From positions 9,957,001 to 10,021,000 of the forward strand of contig NC_056550.1 in assembly GCF_910596095.1 (NCBI RefSeq): a stretch of 64,000 bases of DNA, written 5' to 3'. The notes under the pieces are model-generated. The model did no database searches. It was not told where the DNA came from and saw only the letters and a program-made list of their open reading frames with translations. Of the stretch, positions 1 to 13,170 are shown in pieces. The number at the start of each line of letters is the position of its first letter. Position 1 is the first letter of the stretch. Made by a program: the position numbers and the translations under genes. This DNA is from Thunnus maccoyii. Taxonomy: Eukaryota; Chordata; Actinopteri; Scombriformes; Scombridae.

Positions 1-34
<34 letters not shown>

Positions 35-1688
35 CTTTAACACCCTCCACATTAAACTGAGAAGAGGAAGCAGTTCTGGGAGGAAACACACTGGGTGTTA
101 CTGTAGAGTGACTGTCAGAAAAACTATCACTGCAAACAAAGACATGACAGAGTCTCAGTTTACATGCATGTTTACTAAAAGCTGACAATCAGCTAACAAT
201 TTCACTTTCCTTGTATTTGTAATCTGCCTGTCTGCTGTATTAATGAATGAATTTGTTTTTGTTTGTTTGTTGCATTTTTAATTACAATTATTTAACTCTC
301 TTTGGTTGCACTGCATAATTCTGTATGAATTAATTAAATATGTTTTGATCTGACTTATAACTCCACTTTTTGAATTCTTCTGCAAAGTTTTTCATTTGTA
401 CTTTACATTCATTGAGAAAGCTGCTGCAACTGAATCACATTTACATTCATACTGTACAGAAGTAGCTAATGATTCGAGCTTCCTGATCCTGAGCTTCAAA
501 TGAGCACAGCAGCAGCACAAAATTCAAAACTCATCTCAGTGTCTCCTCCATTCGTAATAATCACAGTGCGCCTTTCCACCTCAAACATATGATTCATGCT
601 GTATTATGTTGCTGTGTTTCCATGAGCGCAGCCTGTTTAGGATGCAAGTTTGTTGTGTCTGAAAAGCACCAGGGGAACAAGGGAAAAATCAATACACTAT
701 AATGCTGCAATATTTTTGGCCCCATCAATAAGCTGACAGTGTATGCGCTACAGTAGCATGGCTTGAAAGACTGCACAATGGTGTACAACATGAACTCTTG
801 AAAATGCTGCAAATACAGTCATTGACAGACTGGATCGGGTCGATGCTTCGCTGACAATAATCTGCAGACTGACTTTGAGAACTCACACAATGCATCGACT
901 GCAGCTGCTAACAGTGAGGGTTTGCATGACAACCACACTACAGTGAGATATTCTGCGCTAATTCTAATTCATCGATTTTGTTGTGTTAAAAATTCAAGCA
1001 TTCACTGTTTCCTGACACAATGTTAGTGTTTATGAATGTAGAGAAGCCTGAACAGCATTTAGACCATGTGGCACATAAACTGTCCATTAAATGCAATGCT
1101 AATGAAACTCCACGCAGATTGCAGATTGGGGCCTAACACCCCACAAATTAAAGAGTGCAAGAAACATCACTCTGTGTGAATAATCGACAACCATTCACTG
1201 CAGATTTTACATAATCTTACCACAAAGCTTTGATCAACCTGCATTATATTGAGGAAGTGACATAGATGTCTGATAAAGACATGGTGATAGGTGTCTCATT
1301 TAACAAGGAAATGATACTATAAAAGCAGCTCTAGTAGCCTCTGCCTCTTGAACTGCTGGTATTTCTGAAGGCCGCATGGATAAGAACCCTGCAGTTTCTC
1401 TACTTTATTCTCCTTCCCTGCTTTCTCTTAATAAACACCTCGGTCGCTTTTTAATCATTGCCGTTTTTCTGGCGCTTTCCAATGTTCTCCCTTCACACCT
1501 ACGCACTCAGCCCACCCTCCTCCTCCTCCATTCCCCTCTCCACTCCCCCATCCACCAATCCATCCATCCATCTAGCCATCCATCCATCCCATTTGGTGGT
1601 ACTCTCAGTGGAACACTTAGGCTATTTATAAAAGCATCAAAGCCCACAGCTTCCAACACACAGCCACTAGAGAGAAAGAGGGGGAGAC

Positions 1689-1691
<3 letters not shown>

Positions 1692-1730
<39 letters not shown>
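1692..1730. repeat. (GA)n microsatellite in a purine-rich tract
   Basis: About 19 uninterrupted GA units inside a purine-rich block running from roughly 1660 to 1930, followed by a 14-base G run at 1803-1816. It lies in PKC intron 1 and has no coding meaning; the translations across it are low-complexity shadows. Confidence 0.9.
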
Positions 1731-1732
<2 letters not shown>

Positions 1733-4700
1733 GTGGAGGGAGAGATGGGAAGCTAGAGCAAAGGAGGAAGGAGGAGAGAGGGGACACTGAGAGGCACGGG
1801 GAGGGGGGGGGGGGGGATTAGGGAAGAAGAAGATGAAGAGGGAAAAAGACAAAAAAAGGAGTGAGGTGAAGGGGAGAGAGCAGTAGGTCAAAAGAAATCA
1901 GGAAGGAGGAGGAGGAAAAACAAAAGACTGGAAGAGAGAGTAAGATGTTTTCATCCATTTCCCTTTGCTTCAGTATCTCAATGATACACCGCAACATCAG
2001 CTGTGTGTGTGTGTGTGTGCGTGCATTTTTCTGCGTTTAATGCGTTTGTGCTTGAATACCCATTTTGTTTTTGGGCACACATTTGTGTGATCTGTGTGTG
2101 TGTTCATGCATGCATATGTGTGTGTGTGTGTGTGTGCATGTTTGTGTGTGTAGGAAGCAGGTTTTGGATCCAGAGACCTCCCACCCACACAGGTTGGAGT
2201 TGCAGAAGCACCTGAGCTGCGTTCGGCACTGCCAACAGACACCAATGTTCGCTAACTCATTTGAACCCAGATAGGCTCATGAAAAAGCAGAAAACGTATT
2301 ATGTGAATCCAGAGGAACCGCGGGCGCCATGCCCAACGACAGCTCAATGGTTGCTGGTGAAAGCAAGAGACACCAGATTAAACTCGAACACAAATGACTC
2401 CTTTAGTCAAAGGGAGGCTTGAATAGACCCCTTGAATACATACATTTTTCCTTTTGACGAGGGCTAATAGCTGCAGCAAACAAGACTTTTTTGGGGCTTG
2501 TTTTAGGTGAAATCTACACTGCGTGCCTAGACCGTTTTATCTCTCTCTCTCAGCTCTTTTCTATACCCCTTCTTCCCTGTCCATTATCTCCTCTGCCTGG
2601 AGGCAAAATCTCACCCACCACCTCTCTGCTCGAGTGTCATTCCAGCATACCTTTTTCACTCATTTTCAACCATCCGCCTTGTTTAATTTATTCTATTTTT
2701 TAGAATATACTGTATGTAATTGTCCTTTGGCTGCAGGAACCAACCACTCTAGTTTTGTGCAGTCCTCTTGATCCAGAGTGTGATCTTAAATCATACAAAA
2801 CAGCTGTGAATGTACCACGATTTGCAACAGCATGATACAGTATGCACAACAAGACCTCATATACACTGTAAGGGGATTATTTTTAGGATGTGATGCTGTA
2901 TAAAATGGTAGAATGAATAAATTACAGAGAACTTAGCATGCATCTCTATTTTTGACCCAATTTATCCTTCCTCAATCTTCATCAGTTCCTCTTTTTTTCA
3001 AATTTAACCCCCTCTCTCCTCCTTGTATTCTCTATACTGCATGTTTTGTACTGCATATGTTTCATATTACATTACAATCTTGCTCTCGAAGGACATGTTA
3101 CACGTCAATTCTTCTGTTTTCCCTGCACTTGCTACTGTATGAGCCACTTTCTTTAGGACTTTCAAGGAAATCACATGTAATCCTCCTCTCCTTCCTACGC
3201 CCTTCCCACTCACTTTCTCCCCCCTTTTGTCTCTCCCTCTTCCATCTATGGATTCCACCCCCACTTTTTCTTTCCATTTTCCTTTGCCTCCTCCCCTTTC
3301 TCATCTCTCATCTCATCTCTCTTTTCCTTCTTTTCATGCATCTCTTTCTTCCTTTCTTTGCCTCCTTAGCTCCCTATTTACCATGCCACCCAGTCCCCCC
3401 CCCCCACCTCCATCCCTCTCAAGCTCTCTAAAGGGATAATTTGTCCATTAAGGCTGTGGGGAGACAGTGGAGGACACTTGACCGCCAGTGACACACTGAA
3501 ACCCAACTCATTATTAACACACCCATTTAGAAATGCACGCATAAACACACACACAAAACCAATCACATGGAAGCATTACAGTACACACAGTTCTGGTAAG
3601 CAGCACAAACAGCCATTAAGGAAATAAGCGCTCACTGGTTCATTAAATGGAAAATGCGGCATGTGCACATGCACACAAATTATGGGTGGGCCACAGGCAC
3701 CAGGCACCCCAGTCTGAGTGCTGTGCCTGCCCAACCAAAACTGACATTTTTACTACAGACTATATGCTTTTCAATGTGTCTATAGTGATAAGTCTAAGGG
3801 ACCTGTCTTTACTGAGAGAGTGACGTATTTGTGCCCTCTAGGGAGTTGCCACTGTAGCAGCTTGATTGGGTCTCTGTGCACAGTGAGTCAGGCCAATGTT
3901 TCTCATCAACCAGTGGTATCGGTGGATGTTGAACTGGACTGACTGGGCCAGTGCCACAGAACCACAGTATCAGCAGGCAGCTGGAGGAGGGAATGAATCA
4001 GCTGGTCTGTAAGCTAGTCTTAAGGCCCCTTTAAGCTGTGATATTTTTGGTTGTCTGAGACGAAAGTTGACAATTGAGAGAGAAACCTGGTAAAATCTAT
4101 GGTCAGTCCAAAACTGTGATCCTTGATCACACTGAGACACGTCAACTGACAGACGATTTGGAGCTTTGGTGATCAGAGAGAGCCAGACATCGCCGGAAAT
4201 TCAGGACCAAATTCTCTACAACCTGTCTTCAAGCCAATCATTCGTACTCTGATTTCGAATAAAATGACAGAGAATACACAGGCTGGCATGACATTTTGTA
4301 AGTATCATTTTTGAATAAAGTTTAGGGGAAAAACGTTCATTTTCCTTAATAGATTCATGACAAACACAAAATAAAACAAGGGAGGCAACACAAAAAAGAG
4401 TCTATGTGACTTTGCTGCATTTTCAAAGCATAAGAGTGGTGCAGATAGATGACAGGAGCTACTGACACGCCTCTGCCTTCATTTTTTTCTATTTACATTG
4501 TAGCCCTATAATTCACCATGCATTAATCGCACAATCTGACATCCCTCAAATTAATATCATATCACTGTTGTCACACATTCTGAAGATTCCTTTAGCATAG
4601 TGTACACCTCTAATCCAGTCAGTTTTAAAATACTAACTGGATACACAAACTGTGAAGCACAACGATTGTTTTCCAATTGGAACATATGAAGTATAAACGA

Positions 4701-5820
4701 GAGCCAAGCAATCGAGAAAATGTCAAGGTCTGTCAAATGGAAAACGATGAGCCTTGGATTTTATGAACGTGAATGTTTTTTACACAGAGAAAGGGGACTA
4801 AAATGCAGATGCAGAGAGCTGGACTGCGTCAGGGTGTGTGTGTCAGGGTCAGTCCTATCCTGACACACACATACAGTATAGCTAGTTATGACTGAAACTT
4901 TACACATTGCAGTTAAATTTGTGGAATTTCACTAAACTGCAGGTACGGAGGGCCGGGGTGTTGGCTTGTTGTGTTTTTAGTGCAGTGTGCTTCTTTGTTA
5001 TATGGTATGAATAGTTAGCCTTATAATCATATCAGCAACAGTGGTTAAGTGAATGTGGACATAGTGCAAGTGCAGCAGCTCCTTGCAAAATTTAAATGTA
5101 CTAATTGATCACCAACAATGTCGTTCTGGCCTTCTCATCCAATTAATTTCCTCTGGTAACAGGTGTGTCCCTAGACTCTTTCTAGTGCATGGAAAACTGG
5201 ACAGCAGAATCCCACTGATGCATTACAGTTCACTGTTTACTACAACAACACGGAGGCAGAGAGGCGCTCCAACCAGCAATACGACACACAGTTACACGAT
5301 ATACAAAACCCAGACAGCACTGCACTGTATTTGCAGTATCAGACTGTGCAAATCACCATTCAAAGTGATGGAGTTTTCTTCCCTTTTATTCATGTACTGT
5401 ATTCATTCACTTTTCCCACCACTGAAAAAACTCAGATGAAAATATACAGTAGATGTAGAGTGTATGGAAAGGTGAGCGTATGAACAGGTTTCATTCTTAG
5501 ATCATGTTTTTCTAAATCAACAAAAAACAAAATCTCTATTTTTAATATTAAAAACTACTCCTCTGCTTCAAAGGTGGCCATTTAAAGCCTGTAGTTGTGT
5601 CCATGTTCATGAAGAAAAATGGCTTTGGTCAGCTTGAATTCATGTCAGACAATAGATGTAATACATACTGAGCCAAGAGCTGGACAGCCAAGTAGTGGAC
5701 TATACTGCTGGAGTGGTTTGTGACTCTAAACAGCAGATATTTGATGCTGCATTATGGAAGCTGAAAATAGAAGACACTGACCATAAACTGCAACATCTCT
5801 GGTTTGAGTCCCTTGTAAGA

Positions 5821-5822
<2 letters not shown>

Positions 5823-5857
<35 letters not shown>

Positions 5858-5870
5858 CTCTCTCTCTCTC
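5823..5870. repeat. (CT)n microsatellite
   Basis: CT dinucleotide run of about 24 units with one interruption (TCGC), within PKC intron 1. Confidence 0.9.
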
Positions 5871-8800
5871 ATTTCCTGTAGTTTCTCTACTACTGTCTGT
5901 AATAAAGGCTTATACTGTAGATGTCCAAAACATACATTAAAAATACTGCTGAAATCAAACAATTATGACAAAAGGTAAAGCAACTAAAAACACACACAAT
6001 CTCAGGCAAGAAATACAAATTATGTGCTTCACATCAGCTGGCTGTCGGTAGATCTAAAAAACATCAAATCATGTTTGAAACATTAACACAAATGTCTACA
6101 CCACTTCCTTCTTACCACAAGCATAAGCAAAACATACCACAAGCTGTTGCTGCTTTATGAAACCTGTTACAGGCTGCTGTTGGGGGTGCTGCTCCAGCCC
6201 CCCACCTTCCCCTTTGCTGACTATAGCTTGATTTATAGGTCGCTCAGAACAGGTTTCTATGACTTGTTGTCTGACCATGTTGGAAATCAAACTTGTTTAT
6301 AGTTGTTCCAAACAGCTTCACTCAAAGGTAGAGTGAAAAGCTGTGTGGGTGTGGGTGTGAATGTAGGAAAGTTACAGAAATGGGGGGGTGTTAATGGGCT
6401 TTTACTGTGTCCAACAAGCATGTCTGAAGGAGTATACAGTCACCTTAATTTAAATGCAGAGAGCAGGACCTGGATCATCAAATATTGCATAGCCATGCAT
6501 ACATTTTACTTCATGACAAGAGTCAAGAGTGTTCCAGACTGAAAGGTAGACTGCAAGGTACACTGAACTGTTTCCCTCCATCTTGTTTCTAAAAAAGGGT
6601 GATGAAATTAACTTCCTTTTTCACTCATGACAAGGTTGAATGAAGACCAAGAGGAACAAATGGCACATTGTCAAATGCTGCCAATAAAATTGAGCTTTGC
6701 TGAAACCGTAAACATTTTCTTTGCAGCTCATCTACAATTTTTGGGGCGAAGAGTGGAAATAAACTACTGTAAGAGAGGAGTGAAATTAGAGAGAGAGAGA
6801 GAAAAAACTTGAAGACGAGTTCATTTCTGAGTGATCAGTGGAAGGTAGACAAGATCTGATTCAGGTTGCGAATGTACAATCGTTCCATAGACACTGTGGA
6901 AATGAGTAATGGTCTCAGAATACTGTGATAAACTTACAAGACGCAGGAGCTGTAGTAAATACAACTTACATTTAAACATGCAGACCATACACTCTATTTA
7001 ATACTATCTCTCTTATACAGTGTGGGTGATTAAAATGTAAAATAAAAAAATAAAAACGTCTTCTCTTTCTCAGACAAACTGCACCACAGATCCATCTATT
7101 CATGCGCTACAGTACATCATGCTGTATAAACACAAACAGCCTCCCTTTAGTTCTGTGAGAACTATGTGACTGTCAAACAGACACAACCAAGAGGTAAAGC
7201 ACACCCAAACACTGATCTCACTTTACTCCGCGTGTGTGTGTGTGTGTGTGTGTGTGACCTTGCAGAGGAATTCCCTTTCTCCCTGAGCTCTAGGGAAGTG
7301 ATACCCTGCTCCAGACAGACAGATTGGTCAGAGAGCAAGTCAGGACAAACACACAAACATACCTGATGGAAGAAGTAGGTGCAAACTGTTGCTAAGTGCT
7401 GGCGATTACTAACTCACATACACACACACGCTGAAAACACACATATTCAAGTTATTTTGGAATGCTGGAGTGAGATCTGAAATTTCAGATGTGAAATACT
7501 CTTGTTCCCTTTCCCTCTTCCTCCTCTATCCATCCATTCTCCCATCTATCCACCAATGTCCATCCCCAGGTGCCCCTAGACCTACAACAGCACTGCCACC
7601 GAGGTTCCCTACAGTGCAGCGGATGCTTGCCCTAAAGGACACTATTGACCTATCACATATTCATATAGGCTAATTACCAGCAAACCCACTGCTGTGTTGA
7701 ACAGCACCTCTTCCATCTTACAGCATATAGACAGCTGCGTCTGAATTTTTCACTGTTGCTAGGAGACGTGAAAATCCTTGACAACATCCAGTTGGCTGTT
7801 AGTACAAGTAGAAAAAAACACAAGTAAATTGATAAAAACACAAAAGTCCAAAAGCACCTCATCATTATTGTCAGATAACTATGTTTCTCTGATAGTTGAT
7901 GCCGTCCTAACAGCTACGAACCGGATGCTGACGTGAGTGAAGTGAATCTGTTTCCACTGTGAATTATGGAGATGATGGACAGGAAGAGAGCGATAGGGAG
8001 GGAGGGGAACGAGGGCAAAGAAAAGCAAAGTAGCAAACTGGCTCTGAATTGTTTCCATGACTAACTTTGCATTTGTTTAAAATGATAATGTCAATGTCAC
8101 ACAGCACAGACTGATGGGAAAACTCTTGAATAGTTAAATTTTTCTATAGGGTTATCTTACGACAGTTCTATTTCTGAGTCACTATGATATTCAAATGGCA
8201 GAAAAAAAACTGCAGCACACATAAGTTTCATCAATCTTTTCTGCGTAGATGAAACCAGCAACAGCCACAAAATCAGATGTCTCGCTCCACTTCATCATTA
8301 AAGGAAGTGAACACTGCATCGCTGTTGATGAGCTGATCCTAAATGAACAAGCCCTAACCTCTAATTTTATCCTCCATCAGGGGTGCAAGCGGTTGACTTT
8401 TAAGCTCAGGGACGGGACATTTCCTGCTAACATATCTCAAAGCTCTTAAGTACACAACAGGGTTTTTATTTTACTGAAGACATTTTGACATGCAACAGTA
8501 TAAAACACAAGTGGAAATAATAAAATTAATTAGCTGCTTTAGATTCAAAGTCCTGATTTTGTGCATGCTGGCTCACTGTCACATTGTCAAGGCTTACTGG
8601 GACACTTGAATACAACCAAGCCATCATAAATGTCATCAGTAACACCTGTAAGTTTTCCTACTATGACATGTCACTATTTCTGCTGTGATCTTATTATATA
8701 TTTGACTTGTTTTTTTAAAGAAATACATTTGATGATAGAGCTGGGACTGTTTAAAGCTCAGTCACCTAACAGAGTAATAAATAGGATATCTATTTACTTC

Positions 8801-9919
8801 CTGAGCCTTGGTTAGCTTCCTATAGTACTATCCATAACTAAATCTACACCTACAGTATGCTCCACTCTGTGAATCAAGCAGTCCTGCCTCCACTTCCAGA
8901 CTTGCCTTGGGCGCACTATATATTGATTCCCATGGAGACTTTTCATACTAATTTTTAATAAAGCTGAAACATAATATCGGGTTACTCTATATGAAAATAT
9001 ATATGGTTACTTTATATGAAAAGCTAAATTCACCGCTGTAAGGAACAGAATATTTCTATGGCATTTAACAACCACATGTCCCTCCGTACAGTATATTGTA
9101 ATATGTCAAAAATCCTGCTGTCTGTTCTTTCTTCACATCAGTATTTATTTTGTCCCATACTGGAGTAAGAGCTTCACAATATCGTTCTTTGTTCCCATCT
9201 AAATCCCCAGTTTCAAGGATCTTTTAAAATCGCTACACTTTGAAATAATTGCACACCAGGGAGGTTGACTGGCTTGTCATGCTGGTGACGTCTGGAGTCA
9301 AGATTTGAGGCTTGGTATTGGTGTTAAATTAAAACTCACTAAAAATAATAACACTAAATAAACAATGACATGCCCTCATTTTTATTAACTCCAGTAATTG
9401 TCAAAATAAGTGAAGTTCATTGCATGTTTATGTGCAATATTGTTTTTGAATTCGCCACCTTGTGAATCAGAAATAAGAACATGGGACCTAAGGTTCACTC
9501 ACATTCATACATAGAAATAGATAGATCATACATAGAAAAAAAAAACGTAAAAAACGATTAAATGATTTACTAGAGAAGAAGAAAGTGGAGAAAGTAGTGG
9601 AATAAAAGAAAGAGACAAAGGTAGATGTAGGGAATAGTGGAGAGTAAAGAGAAAGAAATCAGAAGAGAAGGGAGAGAGATAAATTATGGAGATAAAGAGA
9701 GGAGAAAATAAACCATTATTAAGAAAAGATCGGTCTTGTCTGAACCTCAGAGACAGAGATTGAAAGTGGGCAATGGGAGAACCGAAGAGAGACACAGAGA
9801 TACTGTAAACAGAGAGAAAAGACAGAGAAACAGAAAAGGATGAGAGAAACTAGGGACGTCAAAGTTGATATTCAATCATTAAGCAACTATCTATTGGCTA
9901 GATAGTAAGATGGCAGAAA

Positions 9920-10200
9920 GTGGACTCTGCTGCAAGAGACCACCATTTGCTTCCTGTTTCCAACCGCAAGTTGGTACATTTTTTTAAAAACAATATCGTG
10001 GTGTTTACTGTTGCCATGGCAACATAGGTTGCGTAATCTTAAGGAAGTCTAAACTACCTTTCAAGCAATCATTTTAACCCAAGTCATGATCTGTTCCTAA
10101 CCCTAACCACATGGGTTTTGTGCCTAAACCTAACTAGACCTTAACCATACCGTTATCACACCATAAAATATCATTATTTTCTAACAGTGATTTGTAACAG
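9920..10200. repeat. Dispersed teleost repeat (CCTAACC-type)
   Basis: The block with short motifs such as CCTAACCCTAACC, TTGTGCCTAAACCTAAC and CCTTAACCATA resembles a repeat I recall from many fish intergenic regions. Ends and inverted repeats were not resolved. The identification is from memory of the family, not from an alignment. Confidence 0.35.
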
Positions 10201-10982
10201 TCCTATGGGTCATTCTGGAGTGCAGGTACAGTCGACCTATGTGGTCTGGTCCCAATCCTATAGAGGGTGATGAAAACCCTCATATATGTCATTTTGGAAG
10301 TCATTGGAAATATATCTATTTATTCTATTTCTGTATGAGAATGTGTTGGTATGGGTGTGTGTGTGTGTGTGTGTGTTTGCGTTTAATCCACCTACCTTGA
10401 CACTGGAATCCCTGCTTGCCAAAACCCCTGTGGAGAGAACATACACAGAAAACAGGTTGAACATTGTACAGGCACAGGCGTGCACATGAACACATGGTTC
10501 ACACACAACAACAAAAAAAAAAAACTTGAAAAAGGAATTCTGAAAAGCTCTCTCTTTGCCTCAAGACATTTGCGTAAAGCAAATGTCAAATACTGTCTGC
10601 CATTTTTGTCCTGCAGTGCTAAAGCTTTCCATTCAAAAGAGCAGAAAATAAAATCATACACACACCACTGATGTATGCAGGCAGTGAGGACATTTGATTA
10701 TTGTATGAACAGTACACTGAGGTCATCTAAGGTCCACTCACAACACACACACATACTGTTCTGTTAGGCAGGATTGTAGCTGCCCCAGGGCAAGATGGTA
10801 AACCACACCTAGTCAGTGGTATGGAGAATGCTGGGATGCCTGCAGGTGTGCGCACGCACACACACGCACGAACACACATTCAGCCCTGCTCATTTTCATA
10901 TTGTGGCTACAAATAGATTATCTCTCGGGGTGTGAAATCACTTAGTGCTCTCATTGTTCTTTTTCATTATGCTTATTGACCC

Positions 10983-11014
10983 AGATAGATAGATAGATAG
11001 ATAGATGGATAGAT
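10983..11014. repeat. (GATA)n microsatellite
   Basis: Seven or so GATA units with one GATG variant, in PKC intron 1. Confidence 0.85.
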
Positions 11015-12032
11015 TTTATTGTTTAAACAGGTCAAGCTGATACACAGGGTGCACAGTGTTCCTCAATTCAGAGGTATTTACAACCTGTGAGACAATTCCA
11101 TGAACACGCACATAAGCTGCACACTCACATACACACAAGCACACTCTCACACGCACATTCTTCTAGGTCAAATCATTTATCCATTCACAAATTAAAAAGC
11201 CTGTCGCAGGACTTAAATAATGGTCGTTTTGGGAATAGTGCACAGCAAAGATAATAAGAAACGGGACAAATTAGGCCAACCTAGAGCCGGAAATTCATTT
11301 AATAACCCGAGCGCTGTATCACTGTCTAGTAAACCCCGGTGGGCTGGTGACATGTCTGCACAGGTGACTGAGAGGAGAAAATTAAGAGAGAATGAGAAGG
11401 AGGTAGAAGAATGAAGTTGTGTCAACAGCTGTATCAGTGTTTGAGCCTCTCTCAGTTCCTTTGCCTACTTGATGCCATCAAACAATGATCTAAAGCCATT
11501 CCTTTTTAGTGGTGCAGCCCACATATCTTTCCGTCTTCCCTTCTGCCCTTCCTTACACATGTAGCATCAACAAGTCCATGAATAAGACTCAAATCGATGT
11601 TTATTTTAGGAAAACTGTGCAACCAGTGCACCCCTCCCACTTTCTTTATTCCTGCTGTAACTTAATGATGCAGTACTATTAAAAACAAACACTATAGTCT
11701 ACAGCCATTTTGTCTTTTTCATGTTTATCTCTCCTTCTCTCTACCCTTTAATTTGAGCTGTTGTCATTAAATCATGATCTAAACAGAGCTAACTGTTAAA
11801 CTGAAACTTGTCCTGTTATTTTCTTGAAAGCCTACTCCATTTATTTTCCCATGAGTAAACTAACAAAGGCTATTTTTAAACCATTATATTGCGCACCAAA
11901 TAATGCCATTTTCCATTTCTTCACCATATTATATAATAGCACCAATTAATGTATTAAACCAACTGAAATAAATGCATTTCAAAAACTGCTCTCCATGTGA
12001 ACCCCTCCATCCATCCCTCTGTCCGCTCCTCA

Positions 12033-12485
<453 letters not shown>

Positions 12486-12512
12486 TCAGAGAGAGAGAGA
12501 GAGGAGAGGTAC

Positions 12513-12588
<76 letters not shown>

Positions 12589-12609
12589 GGAGAGCAGAGA
12601 TACAGAGAG

Positions 12610-12653
<44 letters not shown>

Positions 12654-13170
12654 GATACAGAGGGAGGGGGAGAGAGAGAGCAAGAGGAGAGAGAGAAAGA
12701 GAGGGGGGAGAGAGAGGAGAGAGACAGAGAGAGGGGGAGAGAGAGGGAGGGGAGAGAGGGGGAGAGAGACAGAGGAGAGAGACAGAGAGAGGGGGAGGAG
12801 GGGGGAGAGAGAGAGAGGGGAGAGAGAGAGTGATAGAGAGGGGGAGAGAGAGGGAGGGGAAAGAGAGGGGGAAAGAGACAGAGAGAGGGGGAGGAGGGGA
12901 GAGTGAGAGAGGGGTGGGGGAGAGGGAGAGGAGAGAGAGAGTGAGAGGGGAGGGAGGGAGAGGAGAGAGACAGAGGAGAGAGACAGAGAGAGGGGGAGGA
13001 GGGGAGAGAGAGAGAGAGGGGAGAGAGAGTGAGAGGGGAGGGGAGAGAGAGTGGAGAGAGACAGAGGAGTGAGACGGAGAGAAGAGAGAGAGGGGGGAGA
13101 GGGAGACAGAGAGAGAGGTGGGGGGAGGGAGAGAGAGAGGGAAGAGCAGTAGGGAGAGAGCAGGTGGGGG
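12486..13170. repeat. Roughly 0.7-kb (GA)n/(GGGAGA)n polypurine tract upstream of PKC
   Basis: The plus strand is almost pure purine for nearly 700 bases: long GA runs (12515-12650), then irregular GAGAGGGGGAG-type units with rare C or T. On the transcribed (minus) strand of PKC it is polypyrimidine. Internal higher-order repetition is visible, with blocks such as GAGAGACAGAGAGAGGGGGAG recurring in modified form. The 268-residue Ser/Leu/Pro open frame across it on the minus strand is a low-complexity artefact. Confidence 0.95.

Noticed and set aside
1376..1693. 105-codon frame in PKC intron 1
   Set aside because: Built on CCATCCATC and GA simple repeats; no domain.
10480..10671. Short frames on both strands around 10.4-10.7 kb
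   Set aside because: Mutually overlapping, with no domain or splice context.
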